64,000 nt of DNA, taken from Lachnospiraceae bacterium (GTDB taxonomy: Bacteria; Bacillota; Clostridia; Lachnospirales; Lachnospiraceae). The stretch covers positions 43,038 to 107,037 of the forward strand of contig JAGATV010000057.1 in the NCBI GenBank assembly GCA_017621075.1, read 5' to 3'. Position numbers and translations under genes: made by a program. This document shows, piece after piece, positions 46,841 to 56,066 of this stretch; the first letter of the stretch is position 1; every line of letters starts with the position of its first letter. The notes under the pieces were generated by a model. It saw only the letters and a list, made by a program, of their open reading frames with translations, was not told the DNA's origin and ran no database searches.

Positions 46841-47032
46841 ATGGTCCTGCTCTTCCTGTTTGCCATGGGAATGCCGGCAGGTATGCAGATCGCGAATCAA
46901 AGCAAGAAGGTCGCACGGGCAGGCACACTTGTTGTATTTGTGGCAACTTACATACCTCTGATGGCCAAATATCTGTCGGTAGTCCGTGACAAATACAACT
47001 GCCGGGAAGGAGGGGCAGAATTTGTTTGCTAA
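46841..47032 (+). CDS. Doubtful small ORF (63 codons) with hydrophobic content
   Basis: This frame encodes two hydrophobic stretches (MVLLFLFAMGMPAGM, GTLVVFVATYIPLMAKYL). There is no good ribosome site or promoter, and I do not recognise it. It may be a decayed fragment or chance. It fills the only 330-bp stretch in this part without a firm gene. Confidence 0.2.
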   Translation: MVLLFLFAMGMPAGMQIANQSKKVARAGTLVVFVATYIPLMAKYLSVVRDKYNCREGGAEFVC

Positions 47033-47078
47033 GCCGTGCACAATATGGTAAACTAATTACAAACGATTGTGGAGAATT

Positions 47079-48668
47079 ATGGAAATGAGCACAAAGCGGG
47101 AACTGTTTTGGAAAGTGGCGGTATTATTGCTGCTTGTGACATATCTTGGAACCTTTGCATATCTGAACCTGGCAAAATGGACCCAGCATGTGGATTCTGA
47201 TATTGCGGCGGAGGCGCTTCTTGCCAGGGAGATCTGGGAGCAGAAGAATCTGACGCCGGATGACTGGATTGCCAGCACGGAGCGATATATTTTCGGCATG
47301 CCCATGATAGCGGCGCTGTTCTATGGCATGACCGGAAGTATGAGTCTTGGGACAGGCATTGCCTGCGTGATCATCGGTGCGGCGTTTACCGCAGCATTAT
47401 ATTGGTTCCTACGGAAACTGGGATTGTCTAAGATAGCCAGCCTGACGTCGGTTCTGGCGCTCTGTGCGGTCCCCGTCAACGGAATCCGGAACGAGGGGCA
47501 GATGGTGCCCTTTGTGATGCTTTTGCTGTTTACCTTTGCGGATTATTATGCCCTGCACAGTATCCTGATGTTTTTGACCATCCTGTTCTACTTGCACTTA
47601 AAGAAAGGGAAGGCAGGACGGAAGGAACTGGCGGCATGGCTTTTTATGTTTGGTTTTACCACTCTGCTGACCCTGGGCGGACAGCGGTGCCTGCAGATGG
47701 TGATCCTGCCCATGGTGGTAGTGGAATTGATTTCCCTGTTCATAGAATCAGAGCATTTTTCCAAGAGGCTTTCCGGAGAAAGGTTTTTGGCTACGGGTTA
47801 TGTGGGCACCATGATCCTGGCGTTTTTCATTGCAGGCCTGCACAAAGGACAGGCTGATTATGCCATGTTTTTGTTGAAACCGTCAGAGGTTATGGAACGG
47901 ATCTGCATTACGGTCCCTGCGGCTATATTGGAGGGCTTTGGCATTGCAGGGGAGGCGAGAGTGGGCAGCTTTGCCTCTCTGATGCAGATGCTTGTCTGGG
48001 CGTTCCTGATCCTTATAGGCTATGGACTGGTCATGGTTTTTGGAAAAGGCAGCAAAGTACCCAAGGAACAGAAGAGTGCCATTGGCATTCTGGCGGTGTC
48101 GGTAGGGATCACGGCGTTCATCATTGCTTTTACCACAGCAGAGCCGGCGCACAATTATTTTTTGTTTTCCTGGTTTGTTGCCATTGTGACTTTGGGAGTG
48201 CTGATAGACAGCCTCCGGGAGAAAAGGTCTTGCTTTGCGGACGTGATCCTTTTGGCAGTCTGCGTATTCGCGGTCCTGAACATGAAATATACTTATGTGG
48301 ATGCTGTTACCACCACAGATAATCTAAGAGAATATGAAGAGGTGGCCGACTTTATGATCGAGGAAGGCATCTCATACGGATATGCGGAATTCTGGGATGC
48401 GGAGAGGATCTGCCTCGTAAGGGACGGTGCCGTCACTATGGGACATTCCTATGTGATGGAGGATCTGGGGATGTATTGGTGGCTGACCTCCACCAAGTGG
48501 TATCCTCCCAATCTGCCAAGGCAGATGCGGACAGCTTATGTGGTCAAGGTGCCCAAAAAGGAAGCGTTTGTGGCACAATTCGAAGATCCCGGTGCGGTAG
48601 AGCTGGCTTTTGAAAATGAAATGTTTGCAGTATATCTCAGCGATACGAACTATGTTTCCATGAGATGA
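47079..48668 (+). CDS. Polytopic membrane protein, GT-C glycosyltransferase-like
   Basis: This protein of about 529 residues has at least ten hydrophobic segments. An acidic pair lies after the first helix (VDSDIAAEALLAREIWEQ), the place where GT-C enzymes such as GT39/PMT carry a catalytic Asp or Glu. A short C-terminal soluble domain follows. The family is not certain. The neighbour gene has the same general plan, so they may act together in building or modifying a surface glycan with lipid-linked sugars. The start is the ATG at 47079 or 47085; GGAG at 47071 allows both. Confidence 0.65.
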   Translation: MEMSTKRELFWKVAVLLLLVTYLGTFAYLNLAKWTQHVDSDIAAEALLAREIWEQKNLTPDDWIASTERYIFGMPMIAALFYGMTGSMSLGTGIACVIIGAAFTAALYWFLRKLGLSKIASLTSVLALCAVPVNGIRNEGQMVPFVMLLLFTFADYYALHSILMFLTILFYLHLKKGKAGRKELAAWLFMFGFTTLLTLGGQRCLQMVILPMVVVELISLFIESEHFSKRLSGERFLATGYVGTMILAFFIAGLHKGQADYAMFLLKPSEVMERICITVPAAILEGFGIAGEARVGSFASLMQMLVWAFLILIGYGLVMVFGKGSKVPKEQKSAIGILAVSVGITAFIIAFTTAEPAHNYFLFSWFVAIVTLGVLIDSLREKRSCFADVILLAVCVFAVLNMKYTYVDAVTTTDNLREYEEVADFMIEEGISYGYAEFWDAERICLVRDGAVTMGHSYVMEDLGMYWWLTSTKWYPPNLPRQMRTAYVVKVPKKEAFVAQFEDPGAVELAFENEMFAVYLSDTNYVSMR

Positions 48669-48711
48669 CCATACAAAAGAGAATGATACAAAAGCAGGAG
48701 CAGTACGAAAG

Positions 48712-50340
48712 ATGATCTTACAATCTGATACCCCGGTAGGAGAAAACGGCAGAATACGCACGCTTGGCAGGATCGCAATATACATCCTGCAGGTGTGCCT
48801 GTTGTTGGTGACCGCTTTTTTGGCATACCAGGGGGTCAGATTTTCTTTTTATTCTTCAACAGTCTATGAACAGCCCATTTATGAGTTGCGCGATTCTACC
48901 TTTGCCCACCTTTTGTTTTTGGGGGCAGTATGTCTTGGAGCGGCACTTTTTTACAAAATTCTGGAAAGGCTGAAACCATATCAGGAAAAGATATGTACCG
49001 GAGTACTCATTTTTGCGGCAGTCTGGCTTTTGACGCTGGGATTTCTTTATGTCAGGGAGCATCCTTATTATCCGGTGGGGGATCAGTTGAATGCCACGGC
49101 GGGAGCGGCTTATGCCAGACAGGAAAATTTCCTGATGTTTGACAGAGGCGGGTACATCGGCCTTTATGAACAGCAGAAAGGTCTGGTGTTCCTGTATGAG
49201 ATCCTGTTTACTTTGTTTGGGGACTTTAGCTACAGAGCAGTTTCAGGGATCCATGTATGTCTTAGCGTGGTGACGTTGGTGTCGGGGTACGGATTTTTGA
49301 AGATTGCCAGTAAAAAGCCTTTTTACCGCATTTTGTATTGTGGAATGATGATGTTATGTATGCCATATTTTCTGTATCTGCCCTATGCTTACGGGGACCT
49401 GCCGTCCATTGCCTTCAGTTCGGTGCTGTTCTGGGCTTTGGCTGCTTACGGAAAGAGAGCGAAGAAGCGCTATATTGCCATCGGGGCCGTCTCGGCAGCG
49501 CTTGCGCTTCTGGTAAGGATGAACATTTTGATCGTATTGATCGCTGTGGCGATCGGCATGATCCTTCTGGCGGTGGAAAAGGGAAGCTTAAGGCCCATAC
49601 TGGCAGGTCTGTGTGTGATCCTGGCGGCTTGGGGAAGCGTCAGGGCAGTGGATGCCATGTATGAATGGCGTTCCGGCTATGAGAGCGGGGTGGGGATCCC
49701 CAGCATTCTCTGGGTGGCCATGGGGCTTCAGGAGACAGAAGGCAATCCCGGTGTTTACAATCGATATCAACAGAGTGTATTTGAAGAGTGCGGTTTTGAG
49801 CAGGGGCCTGCAAAGGAAATCGGGAAAGAGTACATAAAGGACCGGCTGCGGGAAATGCTGAATTATCCCGGATATACAAAAGACTTTTTTGTGAAAAAGG
49901 TCAAGATGCAGTGGCTGGAGCCTTTGTTTGAAAGCCTGTATGCCACAGGAACCTTTGATGATGAGGCTTACGTTCCCTGGTGGGCCGGAAGCTTGTATTA
50001 CGGAAAACTCCATGACACAGTGTGGAAGGCTGCCAATTATTATCAGAGCATGATCTATCTTGCGGCGTTCGCCTTTGTAGCGGGAAGTCTGGTGAAAAGA
50101 GATCGAAGAACAGAGAATGGAACGATGTGGATTCCTTTGATCGCAGTGGTGGGAGGATTCCTGTTCAGTATGATCTGGGAGAATCAGTGCAGATACGTTC
50201 TGCCCTATTATGTTTATCTGGTGATGTACGCACCTTTGGGAATCGGGAGGATTGCCGAAGCCGTCAGCGGAATCGGAACCAGGATCACCGGAAAGAGCCG
50301 GGAAGAGGATACGGAGGAATCCGCTGAGGCTGCAGCATAA
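48712..50340 (+). CDS. Polytopic membrane protein, GT39/PMT-like glycosyltransferase
   Basis: This 542-residue membrane protein with about eleven helices has a first large loop containing YYPVGDQLNATAGAAYARQENF, with the Asp expected for lipid-linked-sugar glycosyltransferases, and FDRGGYIGLYEQQKGLVFLYE, as in dolichol-phosphate-mannose mannosyltransferase-like proteins of Firmicutes. The C-terminus is soluble and acidic (EEDTEESAEAAA). The acceptor is unknown. It lies 43 bp after the related gene before it, probably in the same unit. No terminator is seen before the convergent degV gene. Confidence 0.72.
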   Translation: MILQSDTPVGENGRIRTLGRIAIYILQVCLLLVTAFLAYQGVRFSFYSSTVYEQPIYELRDSTFAHLLFLGAVCLGAALFYKILERLKPYQEKICTGVLIFAAVWLLTLGFLYVREHPYYPVGDQLNATAGAAYARQENFLMFDRGGYIGLYEQQKGLVFLYEILFTLFGDFSYRAVSGIHVCLSVVTLVSGYGFLKIASKKPFYRILYCGMMMLCMPYFLYLPYAYGDLPSIAFSSVLFWALAAYGKRAKKRYIAIGAVSAALALLVRMNILIVLIAVAIGMILLAVEKGSLRPILAGLCVILAAWGSVRAVDAMYEWRSGYESGVGIPSILWVAMGLQETEGNPGVYNRYQQSVFEECGFEQGPAKEIGKEYIKDRLREMLNYPGYTKDFFVKKVKMQWLEPLFESLYATGTFDDEAYVPWWAGSLYYGKLHDTVWKAANYYQSMIYLAAFAFVAGSLVKRDRRTENGTMWIPLIAVVGGFLFSMIWENQCRYVLPYYVYLVMYAPLGIGRIAEAVSGIGTRITGKSREEDTEESAEAAA

Positions 50341-50355
50341 TCAGAACACCATAGA

Positions 50356-51192
50356 TCATTTACTTACGAAGATAACGCCGAAGGCTTCGGGCCCGATATG
50401 TGTTCCAATGGTGGGTCCGATCTGACGGCGCTCTTCTATGGAAAAATTCTCGGCCTTCAGGTGTTCTTCAAAACGTTCGCAGTTGACAGTTCCGTAAGAA
50501 TAGATAGGATAGATGGGAAAACTGTCATCTATGGTAAACTGATGTAAATGCTGGAGGACCAGAGACCCTGCTTTGTTGCGCCCCAGGGCTTTGCCCAGCA
50601 CACTGATGCCACCGTCGCCGGAAAGGGCGATCACCGGCTTGATGTTGGCGAGATTGCCGATGGCTGCCACGCCCTTATTAAGCCTTCCGCCTTTTGCCAG
50701 ATATTCCAAAGTATCCAGTGCGGCAAGGACTTTGACATGAGATTTCAGGGCTTCGATCCGGAAGACGATCTCGGGAGCGGAAACTCCCTGCCCCACCAAG
50801 GCACGGGCATGATCCGCCATCACTTTGATGGCAAAGGTGGCAGTGAGAGAATCAATGATATAAATATTTTCGTAGCCAACCATATTCTTTGCCATCATGG
50901 CAGTCTGATAGGTGCCGCTGAGGCCGGAGGAGAGCGCAATGTAGATCAGATCATCTCCTTTTTGTTTTGCATCTTCGAAGATATCGAGAAATATCTGGGG
51001 AGAAGGCTGGGAGGTTTTGGGAAACTCCCTGCTGTTTATCAGCAATTCAAAAAAGTCGTTGCGTGTGATATTCTGGCCGTCTATGTAGGTGCATTCTCCC
51101 ACAGTGATGCTGATGGGAATCATTTCGATATTGTTGTTTAGTGCTTCCTCCACCAGGTAATCGGAGGAAGAATCTACCAATATTCTGATCAT
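50356..51192 (-). CDS. DegV family fatty-acid-binding protein
   Basis: This 278-residue protein has the DegV (PF02645) start IRILVDSSSDYLVEEAL, FPKTSQPSPQIF and the lipid-contact segment IALSSGLSGTYQTA. Members (FakB) bind a fatty acid for phosphorylation by FakA, feeding exogenous fatty acids into phospholipid. It overlaps the upstream marR gene by 4 bp, so the two are coupled. A lipid-responsive MarR regulator would make sense but is inference. Confidence 0.93.
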   Translation of the reverse strand: MIRILVDSSSDYLVEEALNNNIEMIPISITVGECTYIDGQNITRNDFFELLINSREFPKTSQPSPQIFLDIFEDAKQKGDDLIYIALSSGLSGTYQTAMMAKNMVGYENIYIIDSLTATFAIKVMADHARALVGQGVSAPEIVFRIEALKSHVKVLAALDTLEYLAKGGRLNKGVAAIGNLANIKPVIALSGDGGISVLGKALGRNKAGSLVLQHLHQFTIDDSFPIYPIYSYGTVNCERFEEHLKAENFSIEERRQIGPTIGTHIGPEAFGVIFVSK

Positions 51193-51629
51193 ATTATCAT
51201 ATCCTCTGCGGAATCTGCTATCTGGTGGAATAATTCCAGCGCTTCCACAGCTTTTTCCTTTCCTATTTTATCGACCAGCTGATTGATGAAACACAGGACT
51301 TTCAGGTGCTGTTTTTTGTAGATCCTGGATTGTTCCGGATTCAGGGTGATGAACACCTTGCGCTTGTCCTCCGTGCAGCGTGTGCGGAGGATGAGACCTT
51401 TTGCTTCCATGCTGTTTAAGGTACGGTTCATCTGGGATTTCAGCATCCTGGTCTCCCGGCACAGATCAGTGGCCGTCAGAGCATGATCGGGGTCTGTTTG
51501 CTGACTGTTGTACAGAATGTTGCAGATCCTGGATTCATTGTAGGGCATGTCTGACATGATCTTTCTGGCAGAAACGTTGGTACACAGCCGTAACCAGCTA
51601 TCCAGTAAAGCTTCTTCAAGACTTTCCAT
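51189..51629 (-). CDS. MarR family transcriptional regulator
   Basis: This 146-residue winged-helix regulator has a recognition region LTATDLCRETRMLKSQMNRTLN and a wing LRTRCTEDKRKVFITL. It is likely a repressor that responds to a small ligand. The start is the ATG at 51629 with AAAGGAGA upstream; the frame extends further but through the promoter. It is co-transcribed with degV and faces the CarD gene divergently. A near-perfect dyad upstream suggests autoregulation. Confidence 0.9.
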   Translation of the reverse strand: MESLEEALLDSWLRLCTNVSARKIMSDMPYNESRICNILYNSQQTDPDHALTATDLCRETRMLKSQMNRTLNSMEAKGLILRTRCTEDKRKVFITLNPEQSRIYKKQHLKVLCFINQLVDKIGKEKAVEALELFHQIADSAEDMII

Positions 51630-51675
51630 GAAAAGTTCTCCTTTCTGTTTCGTATTGTTATCAAACTGCAGGAAA

Positions 51676-51734
51676 ATAGTACACATTATGAAAAGTTTAC
51701 AATGTATACTATCATAAGAAAATAATTCTGTCAA
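51676..51734 (-). promoter_or_regulatory. marR-degV promoter with overlapping dyad operator
   Basis: The minus-strand promoter TTGACA (51734-51729), 17-bp spacer, TAGTAT (51711-51706) overlaps one arm of an inverted repeat: ATAGTACACATT (51676-51687) and AATGTATACTAT (51701-51712), matching at 11 of 12 positions. The arms are 25 bp apart centre to centre, which suits two bound dimers or one looped site. Confidence 0.6.
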
Positions 51735-51850
51735 CATTCCCCAAAAAAATGCACAAACAATATCCGCAGGTATATGAGCAAACTGCACGAAAATGCGTTG
51801 TAAAGATAAAATTAACTGACATTTTACGGTTTATTCTGTTAAAATGTGGT

Positions 51851-51856
51851 TATAAT
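51851..51856 (+). promoter_or_regulatory. -10 box for the CarD gene
   Basis: TATAAT at 51851-51856, 52 bp before the start codon. No good -35 box is found at 16-18 bp, which fits a promoter needing an activator. Confidence 0.4.
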
Positions 51857-51907
51857 ATTTTATGTAAACAAAGTCACTCTAAGGTCAGTTGAGAAAGGGA
51901 GAAAGTC

Positions 51908-52405
51908 GTGTTTGAGAAAGGCGAATATGTAGTGTGCGGAAATAAGGGAGTATGTCTGGTGGAGGATATTACCACTCTGAATATTTCCGGGGTGGACAGG
52001 GAGAGAAAATATTACATCCTGAAACCGGTATATGTGGCGGCAAGCACTGTTTATGTTCCGGTGGATGCCGCCAAAGAATCCATGCGGAGGATACTCAACA
52101 GCCGGGAAGCAAAAGAACTGATTCAGGTGATTCCGGATATTCCGCTGATCAACATTTCCAATGATAAGCTTCTGGAGCAGGAATATCGGGGCTGTATCAG
52201 ATCCAATGACTGTCAGGAGTGGGTCCGAATCATTAAGACGATCTACCTGCGCAGACAGAAACGGATAGAGGCCGGGCGTAAGGTCACGGCTGTGGATGCC
52301 AAGTACTTTCGACTGGCGGAAGATAACCTCTACGGGGAACTGGCGATCTCCCTGAATATGCCCAGAGAAGAAGTGGAACATTATATAGCGGAAGAGATCG
52401 GATGA
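51908..52405 (+). CDS. CarD family transcriptional regulator
   Basis: This 165-residue protein has an N-terminal CarD/CdnL Tudor-like RNA-polymerase-interaction domain (about 1-65: FEKGEYVVCGNKGVCLVEDI, KYYILKPVY) and a helical C-terminal domain. CarD proteins bind the beta subunit and stabilise open complexes at weak promoters. The start is GTG at 51908 behind GAAAGGGAG. Length matches the family. Confidence 0.92.
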   Translation: MFEKGEYVVCGNKGVCLVEDITTLNISGVDRERKYYILKPVYVAASTVYVPVDAAKESMRRILNSREAKELIQVIPDIPLINISNDKLLEQEYRGCIRSNDCQEWVRIIKTIYLRRQKRIEAGRKVTAVDAKYFRLAEDNLYGELAISLNMPREEVEHYIAEEIG

Positions 52406-52418
52406 AAGTAAAAAAGGC

Positions 52419-52446
52419 TTTACAACTGAAAAAAAAGTACTATAAT
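52419..52446 (+). promoter_or_regulatory. thrS promoter
   Basis: TTTACA (52419-52424) and TATAAT (52441-52446) have a 16-bp spacer. The transcript would begin near 52453 at the T-box leader. Confidence 0.75.
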
Positions 52447-52452
52447 AAGAAT

Positions 52453-52751
52453 CGTAAGCTCTTGCAATAGTGAAAACGTTGAAGAGAACAGTACGCTGTG
52501 GCGGACATCAGAGAGAACCGCCCTGCTTATGGAGAGCAGGTGCTGCAAGCGGTTTTGTTTCAAAACAGGGGAAGACCATCTCGGAGTGGCTTTAATACAG
52601 CCCGGAAGCTCCCGTTATGAGCAAATGAAGGTGGCAGGAAGGCTTTCCGGTATCCGTGGCGGATCTGTGGGGAAGGAGTACTGCAACAAGGGTGGAACCG
52701 CGTATCTTACGTCCCTTGCAATGAAAATTGCAAGGGACTTTCTTATTTTGT
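52453..52751 (+). ncRNA. T-box riboswitch (threonine) upstream of thrS
   Basis: This leader senses uncharged tRNA-Thr. Seen: Stem I with an AGAGAG motif (52510-52515), a likely specifier ACC (52575-52577, a Thr codon followed by A), the conserved T-box AGGGTGGAACCGCG (52689-52702) that pairs with the tRNA acceptor end, and a competing terminator (12-bp stem at 52711-52722 and 52727-52738, then a T-rich tail). When Thr-tRNA is uncharged, the antiterminator forms and thrS is transcribed. Confidence 0.95.
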
Positions 52752-52775
52752 CGCAGATAAGGAAAGGAGAAAATT

Positions 52776-54736
52776 ATGAAGATCACGTTAAAAGACGGCT
52801 CCGTTAAGGAGTACGCAGAGAGCAAAAGCGTGTATGACATTGCCATGGATATCAGTGAAGGACTGGCAAGGGCAGCCTGTTGCGGTAAAGTGGACGGCAA
52901 GGTGGTAGATCTGCGCACCGTGCTGGACCATGACTGCGAACTGAGCATCTGTACCGCCAATGACAAGGAAGGTCTTTCGACCATCAGGCACACGGCTTCC
53001 CATGTCCTGGCGGAGGCGGTGAAGAATCTGTACCCGGAAGCCAAGCTGACCATCGGTCCCAGTATCGAGAACGGCTTCTATTATGATTTTGACCATGCCC
53101 CCTTTTCCAGAGAGGAACTGGATGCTCTGGAAGCTGAGATGAAGAAGATCATCAAAAAAGGTGCAAAACTGGAGAAGTTTACCCTGCCCAGGGAAGAAGC
53201 AATCAAGTTCATGGAAGAGAAGGGTGAGCCTTATAAGGTGGAGCTGATCCGTGACCTGCCGGAGGACGCAGAGATTTCCTTCTACAGTCAGGGAGATTTC
53301 GTGGATCTGTGCGCAGGACCCCACCTGATGAGCACCAAGGGGATCAAGGCATTCAAGCTGACGTCTTCCTCCGGCGCTTATTGGAGAGGAAAATCCGAGA
53401 ATGCCATGCTTCAGCGTATCTACGGTACTGCTTTCAACAAAAAGGAAGAGCTGGAGGAGTATCTGGCTTACTGGGAGAATGTAAAAAACCGTGATCACAA
53501 CAAGCTGGGACGTGAAATGGAACTGTTCACCACCGTGGACGTCATCGGCCAGGGTCTGCCCCTTCTGATGCCCAAGGGTGCCAAGATCATTCAGACACTG
53601 CAGCGATGGATCGAGGATGAGGAAGAGAAGCGCGGTTATGTGCGCACCAAGACGCCTCTTATGGCCAAGAGTGATCTGTACAAAATGTCCGGGCACTGGG
53701 ACCATTATAAGGAAGGCATGTTCGTATTGGGAGATGAGGAGAAAGACAAAGAGGTGTTTGCACTCCGTCCCATGACCTGTCCTTTCCAGTATTTTGTGTA
53801 CAAGGCAACCCAGCATTCTTACCGTGATCTGCCTCTGCGCTACGGTGAGACATCCACGCTTTTCAGAAATGAAGATTCCGGTGAAATGCACGGTCTGACC
53901 CGTGTGCGCCAGTTCACCATTTCCGAGGGACACCTGATCGTGAGGCCCGATCAGATGGTAGAAGAGTTCAAGGGCTGTCTGGCACTGGCAAAATACTGTC
54001 TGGATACCTTGGGAGTGGGGGATGATGTCACTTACCGTCTGTCCAGGTGGGACCCTGACAATAAAGAAAAGTATATCGGGGATGCCGAGGTTTGGGAAGA
54101 GACCGAGAATCATATCCGCAATGTGCTGAATGAACTGGGCATTCCTTTCTATGAAGGGATCGGAGAGGCTGCTTTTTATGGCCCCAAGGTGGACATCCAG
54201 GCAAAGAATGTGTACGGCAAGGAAGACACCATGATCACCATTCAGTGGGATGCCCTGCTGGCTGAACAGTTTGATATGTACTATATCGATCAGAACGGTG
54301 ACAAGGTACGTCCCTACATTATCCACAGAACCTCTATGGGCTGCTATGAGAGAACTCTGGCATGGCTGATCGAGAAATATGAGGGCAAATTCCCTACCTG
54401 GCTGTGCCCTGAACAGGTGCGCATTCTGCCCATTTCCGAAAAATATGCTGACTATGCGGCAAAGGTGGAGGCTGAGCTGAAAGAGAACGGTATCCTGGCA
54501 ACCACTGACAATCGTTCCGAGAAGATCGGCTTAAGATCCGGGAAGCAAGACTGGACAAGATCCCTTATATGCTGGTAGTGGGACAGAAGGAAGAGGAAGA
54601 AAAGCTGGTATCTGTAAGAAGCCGTTTTGCAGGCGATGAAGGGCAGAAAACATTGTCAGAGTTCATCGACCAGATCTGTAAGGAGATCCGTACCAAGGAA
54701 ATCCGCAAAGAGGTCGTTTTGGAAGAAAAAAAGTAA
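52776..54736 (+). pseudogene. thrS: Threonyl-tRNA synthetase ThrRS, with -1 frameshift near the 3' end
   Basis: The protein would be about 653 residues: TGS domain, editing domain with HTASH and CAGPH, catalytic core (FRNEDSGEMHGL, GCYERTLAWLIE), and anticodon-binding domain. The frame breaks after DNRSEKIG at 54531-54532, where one base seems missing from a codon before AAG. The original frame then stops at 54576-54578. From 54533 another frame continues perfectly (KIREARLDKIPYMLVVGQ to KEVVLEEKK) to a TAA at 54734. This could be a sequencing error or a true mutation; the gene is normally essential unless a second copy exists. No slippery site fits. Confidence 0.9.
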
Positions 54737-54825
54737 AAAGTGTATTGTGCAGGGAATATCCCGGACAGTGAACGGACAAACTAATCCTGCGCTTCTTATT
54801 TCAAGCAGTGCAGAAGGAGGTTTGT

Positions 54826-55146
54826 ATGGCTGATTTAAAGTGTGTAGTGGAAAATTGTACCTACAACAAGGACTGCCTCTGTTCCAAGGGAGATATCATG
54901 GTGGGCGGCAAGCATGCCTGCAACTGTGAGGAGACCTGCTGTGAGAGCTTTGCACAGCAGAGAGAGGGACACAATGTGTTTACGAGTTCTCTGGCACATC
55001 CCAGCAGGACCATCAGTATTGACTGCGAAGCAGTGAAATGTATCTACAACAGCAATTACAAATGCAATGCGGAACATGTGGATATCAAAGGCTGTGGCGC
55101 ATGTGACTGCAGGGAAACGGCCTGTGCTACTTTTACCGAACGATAG
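54826..55146 (+). CDS. DUF1540 protein with two Cys-rich repeats
   Basis: This 106-residue protein holds two DUF1540 (PF07561) units, each with a C-x5-C-x5-C or similar pattern (KCVVENCTYNKDCLCSKG and AVKCIYNSNYKCNAEHVDI). It has 15 cysteines in all, suggesting metal binding, probably zinc. Function is unknown. The ATG at 54826 is behind AAGGAGG. Confidence 0.88.
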   Translation: MADLKCVVENCTYNKDCLCSKGDIMVGGKHACNCEETCCESFAQQREGHNVFTSSLAHPSRTISIDCEAVKCIYNSNYKCNAEHVDIKGCGACDCRETACATFTER

Positions 55147-55279
55147 GTCAGAGGGAGCGCGGTTATGGCGAAGAGCGATCCCCGGACTGCCTGTGGCGGT
55201 TTTGGGATCGCAGTATTCGCTACCCGGGAGCGGGGACGTAAGAAAAACTGTAAAAACTGTAAAAAGTGAAAAAATGTAG

Positions 55280-55308
55280 TTGACAGGAAGGAAAACGTGT
55301 GGTATCCT
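55280..55308 (+). promoter_or_regulatory. Promoter of the infC-rpmI-rplT operon
   Basis: TTGACA (55280-55285) and TATCCT (55303-55308) have a 17-bp spacer. The transcript would start near 55315. Confidence 0.75.
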
Positions 55309-55314
55309 ACATAA

Positions 55315-55480
55315 GCGTGTGAATAACACGAGCGAGCAAGCAGAGTATCCACTCTCACCTTACGGCAATAGGGCTGGTAAGCGTTGATATCGTTTCAGGA
55401 CGGTCATACAGGTATCTGTACCGGGATTGTGTCTGGATTGGATTTTCAGTGGATAGTTATGCTATCCACTTTTATTTTGT
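55315..55480 (+). ncRNA. L20-type ribosomal protein leader with terminator/antiterminator switch
   Basis: A terminator hairpin (AGTGGATAG at 55448-55456, CTATCCACT at 55462-55470, then a T-rich run) sits 44 bp before the infC start. An upstream TATCCACT (55346-55353) can pair with the same 5' arm and would prevent the hairpin. In Firmicutes this leader is bound by ribosomal protein L20, made from the third gene of the operon, giving feedback control. Confidence 0.8.
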
Positions 55481-55513
55481 ACGCAATTGATTTTCTTATG
55501 GAGGTGCAAGACC

Positions 55514-56020
55514 ATTAGCGATTTAATGATTAATGAACAAATCAGGGATAAGGAAGTACGCTTGATAGGAGCGGAAGGACAGCAGTTAGGGATCATGTCT
55601 TCCAGGGAAGCGCTGAAGCTTGCCGAAGAAGCTGAACTGGATCTGGTAAAGATCGCACCCACTGCCAATCCTCCTGTTTGTAAGATTGTTGATTATGGTA
55701 AGTACAAGTACGAACAGCTCCGCAAGGAGAAGGAAGCCAAGAAGAAACAGAAAGTCATTGAGATCAAGGAAATCCGGCTGTCTCCCAACATTGACACCAA
55801 TGACCTGAATACCAAGGTGGGTGCGGCACGCAAATTCCTGGCAAAGGGAAACAAAGTAAAAGTGACGCTGCGTTTCCGTGGCCGTGAGATGGCGCATATG
55901 AACAACAGCAAACACATTCTGGATGATTTTGCCGAGAACCTTTCCGACATTGCAGTTGTAGAGAAAGCTCCCAAGGTAGAAGGCAGAAGTATGACCATGT
56001 TTTTAACTGAGAAGCGTTAA
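55514..56020 (+). CDS. infC: Translation initiation factor IF-3 (AUU start)
   Basis: This protein of about 168 residues has an N-terminal domain (MINEQIRDKEVRLIGAEGQ), a Lys-rich linker and a C-terminal domain (DTNDLNTKVGAARKFL, VTLRFRGREM). GGAGG (55500-55504) lies 9 bases before ATT (55514). The family N-terminus starts there, so the start codon is the rare AUU, as known for infC in Escherichia coli and Bacillus. IF-3 discriminates against AUU, giving autoregulation. The first in-frame ATG, at 55526, has no ribosome site. Confidence 0.93.
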   Translation: MSDLMINEQIRDKEVRLIGAEGQQLGIMSSREALKLAEEAELDLVKIAPTANPPVCKIVDYGKYKYEQLRKEKEAKKKQKVIEIKEIRLSPNIDTNDLNTKVGAARKFLAKGNKVKVTLRFRGREMAHMNNSKHILDDFAENLSDIAVVEKAPKVEGRSMTMFLTEKR

Positions 56021-56066
56021 ATCGTGCAGTTAAAATAGATTAAGAAAAATTTAGGAGGAACTCGTC

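Noticed and set aside
52529-52807. Small ORF inside the thrS leader
   Set aside because: It lies within the T-box and terminator structures and has no ribosome site.
52788-54326. Long minus-strand frame of 512 codons opposite thrS
   Set aside because: Shadow of the conserved ThrRS coding sequence on the other strand; no ribosome site and no family resemblance.
54525-54540. Programmed frameshift in thrS
   Set aside because: The local sequence GGCTTAAGATC is not a heptameric slippery site, and no stimulatory hairpin is evident; deletion or sequence error is simpler.
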